A stretch of 64,000 bases of DNA, taken from assembly GCA_028994555.1 (NCBI GenBank), contig JARDVN010000001.1, positions 4,154,001-4,218,000 of the forward strand, read 5' to 3'. Position 1 is the first letter of the stretch, and every line of letters begins with the position of its first letter. This DNA comes from Citrobacter amalonaticus. Its GTDB lineage: Bacteria; Pseudomonadota; Gammaproteobacteria; Enterobacterales; Enterobacteriaceae. The notes below the pieces were generated by a model. The model was not told the origin of the DNA, made no database searches, and saw only the letters and a program-made list of their open reading frames with translations. Of this stretch, positions 53,467 to 64,000 are shown in pieces. A program made the position numbers and the translations under genes.

Positions 53467-53510
53467 TCGTTTAGTTGCTATCCCTTGGCAGCCCTGACGA
53501 GACAAAACGA

Positions 53511-53539
53511 AAAGCATCGCTTCGGCGGTGCTTTTTTTT
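53511..53539 (+). terminator. Terminator after mepS
   Basis: Ten-base arms AAAGCATCGC and GCGGTGCTTT (one G-U pair) close a TTCG tetraloop, followed by eight T. Confidence 0.9.
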
Positions 53540-53653
53540 GCTTCCCTTTAAGCCCTTGTGGAAAAGCATGACTCGCTGAAGCAATCCAGGCTATAGTCTT
53601 GTTATTCCATCATATTTATCATCAACCACACTCGCAGGGTAAAGTCAGGCATT

Positions 53654-55211
53654 ATGATTACACGCGCCTTAACAACCGGTCGAAAAATCGCGCTTACCTG
53701 CCTGGTTACCGGGGTTGTGGTTGCTATTGTGATCAGTAGCCTGCAATTTGTCATGGCCTGGCATAAGCGGGAAGTAAAATACGACACGCTGATTTCTGAT
53801 ATTGAGCATTACCTGGTCAGTTATTTCGCCGATCTCAAAAGTACCAGCGACATCCTTCAGCCGTTGACCCTAAATACCTGTAAACAAGTCGGGGCGGAAC
53901 TCACTTCACGCGCCGCGTTTAGTCTGAACGTTCGCGCCTTTTTTGCTGGTTAAAGATAAGAAAGCATTTTGCTCATCGGCAACCGGAGGCATGGATGCGT
54001 TGCTAACTGAACTGGTCCCCAGTATCGATATTAATAAAGATATCGATATGGCGATTATTCCGGGAACGCCGATGATGCCCAATAAACCCGCGATGGTGAT
54101 TTGGTATCGTAATCCCCTGATGGTGAATAGCGGCGTTTTCACTTCCCTGAATATCAACCTCACGCCATATCTGTTGTATACCGCCCGGCAGGAAGACTTT
54201 GACGGGATAGCCATCATCGTCGGCAACACCGCATTATCGACCTTTTCTGACCATCTGCTCACCGTGGATGAACTCAACGGTTCGCCGGAGCGCGAAGCGA
54301 AAATTCGCGGTGTGCCGATGACGATCAGGCTATACGCCACCAACTGGACCTGGCCCGACTTGTGGTATGCCCTGCTCCTCGGCGGAATGGGAGGCATCAT
54401 TGCGGGTTTACTCTGCTACTACATCATGAGCATCCGCTTACGCCCCGGTAAGGAGATCCTCACCGCGATTAAACGTGATCAATTCTACGTGGTCTATCAA
54501 CCTGTCGTGGATACACAGTCGCTGAAGGTCACCGGGCTGGAGGTGTTACTGCGCTGGAAACACCCAACGGCCGGAGAAATCCCGCCTGATGCGTTTATTC
54601 ATTACGCTGAAGCCCAGCGCATGATTGTGCCGCTGACCCAGCATCTGTTTAAACTGGTGGCGCGAGACGCCCCTACGCTGCAAAAAATCCTCCCCGTCGG
54701 CGCTAAGTACGGTATCAATATTGCACCCGATCACCTGCACAGCAGCAGTTTTAAGGACGACATACGCCAGTTAGCCGCCGCGATGCCGCCCAATCACTTC
54801 CAGATCGTGCTGGAAATTACCGAACGAGACATGCTCCAGCAGCATGAGGCTTCACAGTTATTTGAATGGCTGCACGCCGCCGGTTTCGAAATTGCAATAG
54901 ATGACTTCGGTACAGGCCACAGCGCACTCATCTATCTGGAACGCTATACCCTGGATTATCTGGAAATCGATCGCGGATTTATTAATGCTATTGGTACAGA
55001 AACCGTCACCTCACCGGTGCTGGATGCCGTGCTGACACTCGCCAGGCGCCTCGATATGATGACCGTCGCGGAAGGGGTGGAAACGCCTGAGCAGGCAAAA
55101 TGGCTGCATGAACACGGTGTTCGCTTCCTTCAGGGCTACTGGATTAGCCGTCCGATGCCGCTCGATGAATTTGTCCAGTGGGTTTCGCAACCGCACACGC
55201 TGAAATGGTAA
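53654..55211 (+). CDS. pdeN: Cyclic-di-GMP phosphodiesterase with CSS sensor domain (frameshifted)
   Basis: PdeN (Rtn) hydrolyses c-di-GMP. An N-terminal membrane helix (residues 10-35) precedes a periplasmic CSS-motif domain, with its disulfide-forming CSS in AFCSSATGGMD. A second membrane helix lies near residue 240, then a cytoplasmic EAL domain with the metal-binding Glu in GLEVLLRW and DDFGTGHSAL. Six T at 53939..53944 (expected five) breaks the frame after NVRAF; corrected length is 518 residues, as in E. coli. Confidence 0.93.
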
Positions 55212-55307
55212 AGCGCTGACACGTGGATTCACAACAGACACCTCCTGCCCTATTATTCAGACATAAGAGTGACCTGCGCAGGCGGGTAAGGCATAGAAGG
55301 AATCCCT

Positions 55308-57130
55308 TTGCAGATAATCGTTCGCATATTGTTGCTGTTTGTCATGTTGATGAGCGCAAGCGCCCAGGCGCAAACGATCAAAGAGAGCTATGCCTTCGCG
55401 GTACTGGGAGAGCCTAAATACGCATTCAACTTTGATCATTTCGATTACGCCAATCCCGCCGCCCCCAAAGGGGGGTCAGCTAACGCTCTCCGCACTCGGT
55501 ACTTACGACAATTTTAACCGCTATGCCCTGCGCGGTAATCCCGGTGCCCGTACCGAACAACTTTACGACACCCTGTTTACCACGTCCGATGACGAGCCCG
55601 GCAGCTATTATCCGCTGATCGCCGAGAGCGCGCGTTACGCGGAGGATTATTCGTGGGTTGAAATCGCAATCAATCCCCGCGCCCGCTTTCATGATGGCTC
55701 CCCCCATCATGGCCAAAGATGTCGCTTTCACTTTCAACAAGTTTATGACCGAAGGCGTGCCGCAGTTTCGTCTGGTCTATAAAGGCACAACGGTTAAAGC
55801 CATTGCCCCGCTGACCGTACGTATGGAGCTCGCAAAGCCAGGTAAAGAGGATATGCTCAGTCTGTTCTCATTACCCGTGATGCCGCAAGCCTACTGGAAA
55901 GATCATAAGCTCAGCGATCCGTTGTCCAGACCTCCGCTGGGCAGCGGCCCTTACCGCATTAGTCAATGGAAGATGGGTCAGTATATTGTCTATACGCGTG
56001 TGAAGGATTACTGGGCGGCGAATCTGCCAGTGAACCGCGGTCGATGGAATTTCGACACTATCCGCTACGACTATTATCTCGATGACAACGTGGCCTTTGA
56101 AGCCTTTAAGGCCGGTGCGTTTGATTTACGTCTGGAGAACGACGCCAAAAACTGGGCAACACGCTATATCGGCAAAAATTTTGATAATCAGTACATCATC
56201 AAAGATGAACAGAAAAATGAATCGGCGCAAGACACGCGCTGGCTGGCATTCAACACACAGCGCCCCGTGTTCGGCGACCGTCGCGTCCGTGAAGCCGTGA
56301 CGCTGGCATTTGATTTTGAGTGGATGAATAAAGCGCTGTTCTACAACGCCTGGAGCCGAACCAACAGCTATTTCCAGAACACTGAATATGCTGCCCGAAA
56401 CTACCCGGATGCAGCTGAACTGGTCCTGCTTGCGCCAATGAAAAAGGATCTACCGCCGGAAGTCTTCAGCCAGATTTATCAGCCTCCCGTGTCTAAAGGC
56501 GACGGTTACGATCGGGAAAACCTGTTAAAAGCAGATACCTTACTGAAAGAGGCTGGCTGGGAACTGAAAGGTCAGCAGCGGATCAACACCGCGACGGGTA
56601 AACCGCTGAGCTTTGAACTGCTTATTTCCGCCGCCAGCAACAGCCAGTGGGTTCTGCCCTTCCAGCATAATCTCCAGCGTCTGGGGATTACGATGACCAT
56701 TCGCCAGGTAGATAACTCACAACTCACCAATCGCCTGCGCAGCCGGGACTACGACATGATGCCGACCCTGTGGCGGGCGATGCCGTGGCCCAGTTCCGAT
56801 CTGCAAATCTCCTGGGCATCTGAATACATCGACTCAAGCTATAACGCCGCCGGCGTGAAAAGTCCTGTGATCGACAACCTTATCAATCAAATCATCGCGG
56901 CAAAGGGTGATAAAAACAAACTGCTGCCGCTTGGGCGTGCGCTCGACCGCGTGCTGACCTGGAATTACTACATGTTGCCAATGTGGTATATGGCGCAAGA
57001 CCGACTGGCCTGGTGGGATAAATTCTCCCGTCCAGCCATTCGTCCGATTTATACCCTCGGTCTGGATACCTGGTGGTATGACGTGAACCGTGCGGCGAAG
57101 TTGCCTGCATCCAGAAGGCAGGGAGAATAA
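55308..57130 (+). CDS. yejA: Oligopeptide ABC transporter substrate-binding protein (two frameshifts)
   Basis: YejA is the family 5 periplasmic binding protein of the YejABEF importer, which in E. coli takes up microcin C and peptides. The probable start is TTG 55308 with AAGGA seven bases ahead, giving a signal peptide ending in AQA. Six G at 55470..55475 (expected five) breaks the frame after PAAPKGG, and six C at 55700..55705 (expected five) after HDGSP. Corrected length is about 606 residues (E. coli 604). yejB starts at the next base after the stop. Confidence 0.93.
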
Positions 57131-58227
57131 ATGGGCGCCTACCTGATTCGCCGTTTGTTGCTGGTTATCCCGACGCTCTGGGCGATCATCACCATCAACT
57201 TTTTTTATCGTGCAAATTGCCCCCCGGCGGCCCGGTCGATCAGGCGATAGCCGCCATCGAGTTTGGACAAACGAGCGCGCTACCCGGCGCCGGGAGCGAA
57301 GGCGTTCGCGCCAGCCATGCCCGAACCGGGGTCGGAAATATCAGCGACAGTCACTACCGTGGAGGACGCGGACTTGATCCGGAAGTGATTGCTGAAATCA
57401 CCCAACGCTACGGTTTCGATAAACCACTGCACGAGCGCTATTTCACCATGTTGTGGAATTATATCCGTTTCGATTTCGGCGACAGCCTGTTTCGTAGCGC
57501 TTCGGTACTGACGCTCATCAAGGAGAGCCTGCCGGTGTCGATCACGCTGGGGCTGTGGAGTACGCTCATCATCTATCTGGTGTCGATTCCATTAGGGATC
57601 CGTAAAGCCGTGCATAATGGCAGTCGGTTCGACGTCTGGAGCAGCGCGTTTATTATCATCGGCTACGCTATCCCGGCGTTTCTGTTTGCCATACTGCTGA
57701 TTGTCTTCTTTGCTGGTGGCAGTTATTACGACCTCTTCCCGCTGCGTGGTCTGGTCTCGGCGAATTTTGACACGCTGCCCTGGTATCAGAAGGTAACCGA
57801 CTATCTGTGGCACATCACTTTACCCGTCCTGGCGACGGTCATCGGCGGGTTTGCCGCGCTGACCATGTTGACCAAAAATTCCTTTCTCGATGAAGTACGC
57901 AAGCAGTATGTCGTCACTGCCCGTGCCAAAGGGGTAAGTGAAGGGAATATCCTGTGGAAACACGTTTTTCGCAACGCCATGCTGCTGGTGATTGCCGGTT
58001 TTCCGGCCACCTTTATCAGCATGTTTTTTACCGGCTCGCTGCTGATCGAAGTGATGTTTTCTCTCAACGGTCTGGGGCTATTAGGCTATGAGGCGACGGT
58101 GTCTCGCGACTACCCGGTGATGTTTGGCACGCTGTATATCTTCACCTTGATCGGCCTGCTGCTGAATATCCTCAGTGATATCAGCTATACGCTGGTCGAT
58201 CCGCGCATTGATTTTGAGGGTCGTTAA
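57131..58227 (+). CDS. yejB: Oligopeptide ABC transporter permease (two frameshifts)
   Basis: YejB is a membrane permease of YejABEF. Starting [20 protein letters not shown], the frame breaks at seven T (57200..57206, expected six) and six C (57220..57225, expected five), only 13 bases apart around the conserved VQIAPGGPVDQ. The rest reads open, including the permease coupling motif [18 protein letters not shown]. Corrected length is 364 residues, as in E. coli. Its stop overlaps the yejE start by one base. Confidence 0.94.
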
Positions 58228-59252
58228 TGGTCCATTTAAGCCCCGTCAATCAGGCCCGCTGGGCGCGTTTTCGCCATAACCGTCGTGGCTTCTGGTCGCT
58301 GTGGATTTTTCTCGTGCTGTTCGGTCTGAGTCTGTGTTCTGAATTGATTGCTAACGATAAACCCCTGTTAGTGCGCTACGACGGAAGCTGGTATTTCCCG
58401 CTGGTCAAAAACTACAGTGAGAGCGATTTTGGCGGTCCGCTGGCCACCCGAGCGGATTACCAGGACCCGTGGCTGAAGCAACAACTGGAAAGCCGCGGTT
58501 GGGTCCTCTGGGCGCCAGTGCGCTTTGGCGCGAACAGCATCAACTTTGCGACTGACAAACCCTTCCCTTCCCCGCCTTCGGCACAAAACTGGCTGGGTAC
58601 GGATGCCAACGGCGGCGACGTACTGGCGCGAGTGCTTTACGGCACGCGGATCTCCATACTTTTCGGCCTGATGCTAACGCTGTGTTCAAGCGTCATGGGC
58701 GTGCTGGCCGGGGCGCTACAGGGCTATTACGGCGGTAAAGTGGATTTATGGGGCCAGCGGCTTATCGAGGTCTGGTCAGGAATGCCAACGCTGTTCCTGA
58801 TTATTTTGCTCTCAAGCGTCGTACAACCCAACTTCTGGTGGTTACTGGCGATTACGGTGCTGTTTGGCTGGATGAGTCTGGTAGGCGTGGTGCGTGCAGA
58901 GTTTTTACGCACGCGAAATTTTGATTATATCCGGGCGGCCCAGGCACTCGGCGTCAGCGACCGCAGTATTATTTTTCGCCATATGCTGCCCAACGCGATG
59001 GTTGCCACCCTGACCTTCTTACCGTTCATTTTATGCAGTTCCATCACCACTCTGACATCGCTCGATTTTCTTGGCTTTGGTTTACCGTTGGGTTCTCCTT
59101 CGCTCGGCGAGTTACTCCTGCAAGGCAAAAACAACCTGCAGGCGCCGTGGCTGGGTATTACTGCGTTTTTGTCGGTCGCCATTCTCCTCTCGCTACTGAT
59201 CTTTATCGGCGAGGCCGTCCGTGACGCATTCGATCCCAACAAGGCGGTGTAA
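58227..59252 (+). CDS. yejE: Oligopeptide ABC transporter permease
   Basis: YejE is the second permease of the YejABEF importer. The 341-residue protein is intact. It has an N-terminal membrane segment, a periplasmic insert of about 100 residues, and a five-helix BPD domain with the coupling loop REFLRTRNFDYIRAAQALGVSD (EAA motif, here starting VRAEFLRT). It is translationally coupled to yejB and followed one base later by yejF. Confidence 0.96.
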   Translation: MVHLSPVNQARWARFRHNRRGFWSLWIFLVLFGLSLCSELIANDKPLLVRYDGSWYFPLVKNYSESDFGGPLATRADYQDPWLKQQLESRGWVLWAPVRFGANSINFATDKPFPSPPSAQNWLGTDANGGDVLARVLYGTRISILFGLMLTLCSSVMGVLAGALQGYYGGKVDLWGQRLIEVWSGMPTLFLIILLSSVVQPNFWWLLAITVLFGWMSLVGVVRAEFLRTRNFDYIRAAQALGVSDRSIIFRHMLPNAMVATLTFLPFILCSSITTLTSLDFLGFGLPLGSPSLGELLLQGKNNLQAPWLGITAFLSVAILLSLLIFIGEAVRDAFDPNKAV

Positions 59253-59253
59253 C

Positions 59254-60843
59254 ATGACGCAACCTTTGCTCGACATTGACAACCTGACGCTGGGATTTCG
59301 TAAGCAGGAAACGGTTCGTACGGTGGTTAACGCGGTGTCGTTACGCGTGGAAGCCGGCGAGACGCTGGCGCTGGTCGGTGAATCCGGCTCCGGCAAAAGC
59401 GTGACCGCACTGTCAATTCTGCGCCTGTTGCCTGCTCCGCCCGCCGTATATCTTAGCGGCGATATCCGTTTTCACGGTGAGTCATTGCTCCACGCCAGCG
59501 AGCAGACACTTCGCGGTGTGCGCGGCAACAAGATCGCCATGATTTTCCAGGAACCAATGGTGTCGCTGAACCCGCTGCACAATCTTGAAAAACAACTTTA
59601 TGAAGTGCTTTCCCTGCACCGGGGAATGCGCCGAGAAGCGGCGCGGGCGGAGATAATAAGCTGCCTTGACCGCGTAGGGATTCGCCAGGCAACGAAGCGG
59701 CTGGGTGATTATCCCCACCAGCTTTCCGGTGGCGAACGTCAGCGGGTGATGATTGCGATGGCACTGCTCACACGCCCCGAACTCCTTATTGCCGATGAAC
59801 CCACCACCGCGCTGGATGTCTCAGTACAGGCGCAGATCCTGCAATTGCTGCGCGAACTCCAGCACGAGCTCAATATGGGGATGCTGTTTATCACCCATAA
59901 CCTCAGTATTGTCAGAAAGCTCGCCGATAGCGTTGCAGTGATGCAAAACGGACAATGCGTTGAGCAAAACCGTGCCGCTCCCCTTCTCCATGCGCCCGTA
60001 CATCCCTATACGCAGAAATTGCTCAACAGCGAGCCGGCAGGCGATCCGGTTCCGCTACCAGCCGGACAATCGCCTTTGCTAAAGGTAGAGGATTTGCGCG
60101 TCGCCTTCCCCATTCGCAAGGGTATCCTTAAGCGCGTGGTGGCAAACAATGAGGTAGTGAAAGGCATCAGTTTCAGTCTGCAACCGGGTGAAACGCTGGG
60201 GCTGGTCGGTGAATCAGGTTCAGGGAAAAGTACCACCGGGCTGGCACTCCTGCGGCTTATCACCTCTCAGGGCAGCATAGAATTTGACGGCCAACAGTTA
60301 CAACATCTTAACCGCCGACAGCTGTTGCCCGTCCGCCATCGTATTCAGGTGGTTTTCCAGGATCCCAACTCCTCACTGAATCCGCGCCTGAGCGTATTGC
60401 AAATCATTGAAGAGGGACTGCGCGTTCACCAGCCAACGCTCTCAGCCGAACAGCGTGAGCAGCAGGTCATAACCGTAATGGCGGAAGTGGGGCTGGATGC
60501 CGACACGCGTCACCGCTATCCCGCGGAGTTTTCCGGCGGTCAGCGTCAGCGTATTGCAATTGCCAGAGCGCTGATCCTGAAGCCGTCATTGATTGTTCTT
60601 GATGAGCCCACGTCGTCTCTCGACCGGACCGTGCAGGCGCAAATTCTCGCGCTGTTGAAATCGCTACAGCAAAAGCATCGCCTGGCCTATATCTTCATAA
60701 GTCACGATTTGCACGTGGTACGCGCGTTATGCCATCAGGTGATTGTGCTGAAACAGGGAGAGGTTATCGAGCAGGGGCAATGCAGGCACGTCTTTAGCGC
60801 ACCGCAACAGGCGTATACGCGTCAGCTTCTTACGCTAAGCTGA
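59254..60843 (+). CDS. yejF: Oligopeptide ABC transporter ATP-binding protein (tandem ATPase)
   Basis: YejF has two complete ABC domains of the OppD/OppF type in one 529-residue chain. The first has Walker A GESGSGKS near residue 41, signature LSGGERQRV and Walker B LLIADEPTTALD. The second has Walker A GESGSGKS near residue 320, signature FSGGQRQRI and Walker B LIVLDEPTSSLD. ATG 59254 gives the E. coli start MTQPLLDIDNLTLG. It is the last gene of the operon. Confidence 0.96.
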   Translation: MTQPLLDIDNLTLGFRKQETVRTVVNAVSLRVEAGETLALVGESGSGKSVTALSILRLLPAPPAVYLSGDIRFHGESLLHASEQTLRGVRGNKIAMIFQEPMVSLNPLHNLEKQLYEVLSLHRGMRREAARAEIISCLDRVGIRQATKRLGDYPHQLSGGERQRVMIAMALLTRPELLIADEPTTALDVSVQAQILQLLRELQHELNMGMLFITHNLSIVRKLADSVAVMQNGQCVEQNRAAPLLHAPVHPYTQKLLNSEPAGDPVPLPAGQSPLLKVEDLRVAFPIRKGILKRVVANNEVVKGISFSLQPGETLGLVGESGSGKSTTGLALLRLITSQGSIEFDGQQLQHLNRRQLLPVRHRIQVVFQDPNSSLNPRLSVLQIIEEGLRVHQPTLSAEQREQQVITVMAEVGLDADTRHRYPAEFSGGQRQRIAIARALILKPSLIVLDEPTSSLDRTVQAQILALLKSLQQKHRLAYIFISHDLHVVRALCHQVIVLKQGEVIEQGQCRHVFSAPQQAYTRQLLTLS

Positions 60844-60846
60844 CGC

Positions 60847-61191
60847 TCAAAAAGGATTGTTGTTTGAAAACGGTTCCGCAATGGCCACGCCAAAATTCTT
60901 CAGGCGGCAGGTTGCGGCAAACTCGTCCTGACGATTCACAAACAGGCACGGTTCGCCTTCACACTCCAGAACGGAACATGGCACTTCGATATCACTGAGC
61001 GCCTGACTGAGTTTATGCATCACCGGCCAGGCACTATCGCCATCCGGACTCAGCAGTTTAAGCGCCACCAGACTGTTTTCACCACTTTGGCTATTTTGCG
61101 GAATCGGTTCAACTTTCGAACCTGCAAAACCCGCTGACCAACGATAGTTCTGTGGTAAGCGATGAACGATTGAGAGCTGTAATGTTGTCAC
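60847..61191 (-). CDS. yejG: Conserved small protein YejG
   Basis: The 114-residue protein is almost identical to E. coli YejG. It is predicted soluble, with no membrane segment and no recognised domain. The start is GTG 61191 (read as Met-Thr-Thr-Leu), as in E. coli; an ATG 10 codons upstream lacks conservation. Function unknown. It converges on yejF with three bases between stops. Confidence 0.9.
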   Translation of the reverse strand: MTTLQLSIVHRLPQNYRWSAGFAGSKVEPIPQNSQSGENSLVALKLLSPDGDSAWPVMHKLSQALSDIEVPCSVLECEGEPCLFVNRQDEFAATCRLKNFGVAIAEPFSNNNPF

Positions 61192-61534
61192 TTTCTTTCC
61201 CCGGAAGCACAATAACTTCACAATTTATTTACATCAATATTAACACATCATTGACAATCCGTCCTAAAACGGATGCATAACGTGGCAATCCTTATCCCGC
61301 GTGGCCAGTATGTTGGGTATGGCCTTTATTAAAATAGAGGTTTCCAGCCGGGACAGGATCGCGGGCTATATGTACCCGTTTCTGCGATCTAACTCAACCT
61401 TTTTTAACTACAATGATGTGACTTTTTACATAAATTGATTTTACATAAAATAAACATATATCGGGGAAATGATGGAATTGTCGTTGACGTACATCAACAA
61501 AGGAAGCCAAACGGCTTCCATGTTGTGTATTTGA
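61192..61534. other. yejG-bcr intergenic region
   Basis: The 343-bp gap has no supported protein gene. It holds the yejG promoter and a structured stretch at 61359..61390, with outer arms GATCGC and GCGATC, an inner GGG/CCC pair, then an AT-rich tract with six T. A small RNA here is possible but unproven. The bcr terminator is at 61502. Confidence 0.45.
61502..61519 (-). terminator. Terminator after bcr
   Basis: Seven-base arms GGAAGCC and GGCTTCC around a four-base loop, followed on the minus strand by TTTGTTG, 16 bp after the bcr stop. Confidence 0.65.
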
Positions 61535-62725
61535 TCACCGTTTTTTCGGACGGCTCGCATAGAGATAGAACAAAATGGAACAGCTGGCACAGAAAGCAAT
61601 GGACCAAATCATCGGCCAGGCTGTGTTAAACGTCGCCAGAGAGAGCAACGCGCCGACAAGCGCGCCAATGCCAAAACGGAAGGTACCCGCCAGCGACGAG
61701 GCCGTGCCTGCCATATGCGGAAATTCATCCAGAATCACCGCCATCGCGTTAGATGAGATCATCGACACACAGCCGACGAAAACCGCCACGCCCAGCACCA
61801 GCGCCCAAAATCCGACGCCAAACAGCGCGCTCAGCACCATCCACACCGCCATCGCCAGTTGGATCCACAATCCGGTACGGAACATGTTCAACGCACCGAT
61901 CCGACGCACGAAGCGACTGTTAAAAATCGTCATAATGAACAAAAAGACGATGTTCAGGGCGAAGTAGTAGCCAAAATTCTGCGGCGACACATGGTTGATT
62001 TCGATATATACGAAAGGCCCGGCGCTGAGAAATGAGAACATCCCGGCAAAGCTAAAACCGCTTGCCAGCATATAGCTCAGCACCCGTTTGTGGCGAAACA
62101 GTGAGGCAAAGTTACCTATCGTCGTGCGGATGTGGAATGGCTGGCGTTTTTCCACCGGTAGCGTCTCTTTAATCAGCGTCGCGATCATGACAGAGGCCAG
62201 AACCGCGGCGATCGCCAGGATCCAAAAGATTGAGTGCCAGCTCAGCCACACCAGTACCCAGCCGCCGATGATCGGCGCCATCAGCGGCGCAATCGTCGTA
62301 ACCAGCATGACGAACGACATCATGCGGGAGAACTCTTCTTTTGGATACATATCGCGCATTAGCGCATTGATCACCACGCTGGCCGCAGCTGCCGCCAGGC
62401 CGTGAAAGAATCGCATCACAATCAACTGATCGATGGTCTGCGCCAGCGCACAGGCCACAGCCGCAGCGGCAAACATCAGCGTGCCGCCGAGGATCACCGG
62501 TTTTCGCCCGAGGCTGTCTGCCATCGGTCCATACAACAACTGCCCAACGGCGAAGCCCAGAATATAGGTACTGAGCGTCATCTGCGCGTTGCCTGCCGGC
62601 ACGCCAAACTGATCGGCGATCACCGGCAGCGCCGGAAGATACATATCGATCGACAATGGCATTAGCATCGCCAGCAGACCGAGAATAAAAACAATGGCAA
62701 AAGACGAGTGCTGCCGGGTGGTCAC
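61535..62725 (-). CDS. bcr: Bicyclomycin/multidrug efflux MFS transporter
   Basis: Bcr is a 12-helix DHA1-family drug:H+ antiporter that exports bicyclomycin and some dipeptides and sulfonamides. The 396-residue protein is intact and has the E. coli length. Motif [14 protein letters not shown] lies between helices 2 and 3, and [13 protein letters not shown] in helix 1. rsuA lies 52 bp upstream on the same strand. Confidence 0.96.
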   Translation of the reverse strand: MTTRQHSSFAIVFILGLLAMLMPLSIDMYLPALPVIADQFGVPAGNAQMTLSTYILGFAVGQLLYGPMADSLGRKPVILGGTLMFAAAAVACALAQTIDQLIVMRFFHGLAAAAASVVINALMRDMYPKEEFSRMMSFVMLVTTIAPLMAPIIGGWVLVWLSWHSIFWILAIAAVLASVMIATLIKETLPVEKRQPFHIRTTIGNFASLFRHKRVLSYMLASGFSFAGMFSFLSAGPFVYIEINHVSPQNFGYYFALNIVFLFIMTIFNSRFVRRIGALNMFRTGLWIQLAMAVWMVLSALFGVGFWALVLGVAVFVGCVSMISSNAMAVILDEFPHMAGTASSLAGTFRFGIGALVGALLSLATFNTAWPMIWSIAFCASCSILFYLYASRPKKR

Positions 62726-62777
62726 AAAGAGACTCCTGAATGTGTCTGATGGCGGTTAAAAACCGGTGCCATCGGGC

Positions 62778-63474
62778 TTAGCCAACGCTGGCAATTTCTT
62801 CTTCGGTCAGAGGACGATACTCACCGGGTTCAAGGTCAGCATCAAGAGTAATGGCGCCTATCCGCTCGCGGTGCAGTTCGACCACGTGGTTGCCCACAGC
62901 GGCAAACATCCGTTTCACCTGATGATAGCGTCCTTCGCTGATGGTCAGACGCACCTGCGTGGGGGGTGATAACCTCAAGCACAGCGGGCTTCGTGAGATC
63001 TTTCTCATTATGTAGCTGCACGCCTTTCGCAAACTGTGCGGCGGTATCTTCGGCGACGGGCGACTCCAGCGTGACCAGATAAGTTTTCTCGCAGTGGTGA
63101 CGCGGAGAGGTGATGCGGTGCGACCACTGCCCATCGTCGGTCATCAGCACCAGACCGGTGGTGTCGATATCCAGGCGACCCGCAGCGTGTAATTTATGCG
63201 CGACCGGCTCATCCAGGAAATACAGGATCGTCGGATGGTCCGGGTCATCCGTCGAGCACACATAGCCCTGGGGTTTATTAAGCATAAAGTAACGTGGCCC
63301 GTTTTGCTGAACCAGCGTGTTGCCGTCATATTCTATGTCGTGTTCTGGCAGCAGTTTGAACGCGGTATTCCGGATGATTTCACCATCCACGGTAACACGG
63401 CTACCGCGGATCTCACGCCCGGCAATAGCGCGGCTGACGCCGAGTTGCTGAGCGATAAATTTATCAAGTCGCAT
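62778..63474 (-). CDS. rsuA: 16S rRNA pseudouridine(516) synthase (frameshifted)
   Basis: RsuA makes pseudouridine 516 in 16S rRNA. It has an N-terminal S4 domain (residues 1-45; [20 protein letters not shown]) and a catalytic domain with Asp102 in [10 protein letters not shown]. Six G at 62961..62966 (expected five) breaks the frame after LEVITP; the remaining C-terminal part ([18 protein letters not shown]) is in the next frame. Corrected length is 231 residues, as in E. coli. Confidence 0.95.
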
Positions 63475-63625
63475 GAGTGTGATTTTGCCTGTAAAAATAC
63501 GGGAATCGGGCGCGTCGCCCGAAAAGTGGAGCCGTTATCTGCCCAGTATAGCGGGCAAACAACATCCCTCAAGGGAAAACGATTCGTGGCATACTATACC
63601 CGAGTTCGTTACGTATTGTGAGACC

Positions 63626-64000
63626 ATGATTTTTACACTTCGCCCCTACCAGCAAGAAGCCGTGGATGCCACGCTCAACCATTTCCGTCGCCATCGCACG
63701 CCTGCGGTGATTGTTCTGCCCACTGGCGCCGGTAAAAGCCTGGTGATTGCCGAACTGGCGCGCGTTGCCAGAGGGCGTGTGCTGGTGCTGGCGCACGTGA
63801 AAGAGCTGGTGGCGCAAAACCATGCCAAATACTGCGCGCTGGGGCTGGAGGCGGATATTTTTGCCGCCGGACTTAAACGTAAAGAGAGCCACGGCAAAGT
63901 GGTGTTCGGCAGCGTTCAGTCCGTGGCTCGCAATCTGGACGCCTTCCAGAGCGAGTTTTCGCTGCTGATTGTCGATGAATGCCATCGTATCGGCGATGAC
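63626..64000 (+). CDS. radD: Superfamily 2 helicase-like DNA repair protein RadD (5' part)
   Basis: RadD (YejH) is an ATPase of the RecG/Ski2-like superfamily 2 that aids double-strand break repair and binds SSB. The window holds the first 125 codons from the ATG at 63626, divergent from rsuA. Q-motif [10 protein letters not shown], Walker A LPTGAGKS near residue 35, SVQSVAR and the Walker B DECH in VDECHRIG are visible. The frame is open to the window edge with no stop. Confidence 0.94.
   Translation, partial: MIFTLRPYQQEAVDATLNHFRRHRTPAVIVLPTGAGKSLVIAELARVARGRVLVLAHVKELVAQNHAKYCALGLEADIFAAGLKRKESHGKVVFGSVQSVARNLDAFQSEFSLLIVDECHRIGDD

Noticed and set aside
61435..61629. A 64-codon open frame between yejG and bcr
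   Set aside because: It runs into the bcr terminator and the 3' end of bcr on the opposite strand and has no ribosome site.

Overview
This 64 kb window is a stretch of an enterobacterial chromosome. Gene content and order follow, gene after gene, the part of the Escherichia coli K-12 and Salmonella maps from yehZ/osmF through bglX, dld, pbpG, cdd, mgl, folE, lysP, nfo, psu, fru, setB, mepS and yejABEF to bcr, rsuA and radD. The gentisate cluster between dusC and yohJ, the scattered REP elements and the close but not identical proteins point to a Citrobacter-like organism near Salmonella and E. coli. The genus is an inference. I see no prophage, insertion sequence, tRNA, rRNA or CRISPR array.

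Layout. 1-11900: osmF (cut by the window edge), bglX, dld, an acetyltransferase not present here in K-12, pbpG, yohC, yohD, yohF, mdtQ, dusC. 12046-18070: a complete 3-hydroxybenzoate/gentisate cluster, mhbT-D-H-I-M on the minus strand with the divergent LysR gene mhbR. 18201-21486: yohJK, cdd, sanA, yeiS. 21537-26472: the galactose/methyl-galactoside ABC operon mglBAC and its repressor gene galS, with a CRP site and a GalR/GalS operator placed as in classical gal promoters. 26615-29601: yeiB, folE and the divergent yeiG. 29881-31867: a TonB-dependent receptor behind a Fur box, where K-12 has cirA. 31935-36564: lysP, yeiE, yeiH, nfo. 36567-40950: the kinase yeiI and the pseudouridine operon psuK-psuG-nupX. 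41238-46818: fruBKA with two Cra operators, setB, yeiW. 46971-50628: yeiP (efpL), then uxuA divergent from yeiQ across an ExuR/UxuR-like operator. 50745-64000: yeiR, lpxT, mepS, rtn/pdeN, yejABEF, yejG, bcr, rsuA and the 5' part of radD.

The oddest feature is not a gene. Twenty-one otherwise well-conserved genes are broken by 30 frameshifts. Every one is a single extra base in a homopolymer that should be 5 to 7 long and is given as 6 to 8. Removing the extra base restores the expected family length each time. The simplest reading is a homopolymer over-call in the sequencing or assembly, so I annotate these genes at full length and mark the break. I did not find a convincing new defence, mobile or biosynthetic system. 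The points most worth following up are the uxuA/yeiQ pairing, the receptor replacing cirA, and several strong inverted repeats in the leaders of nfo, mepS and psuK and between yeiP and uxuA.
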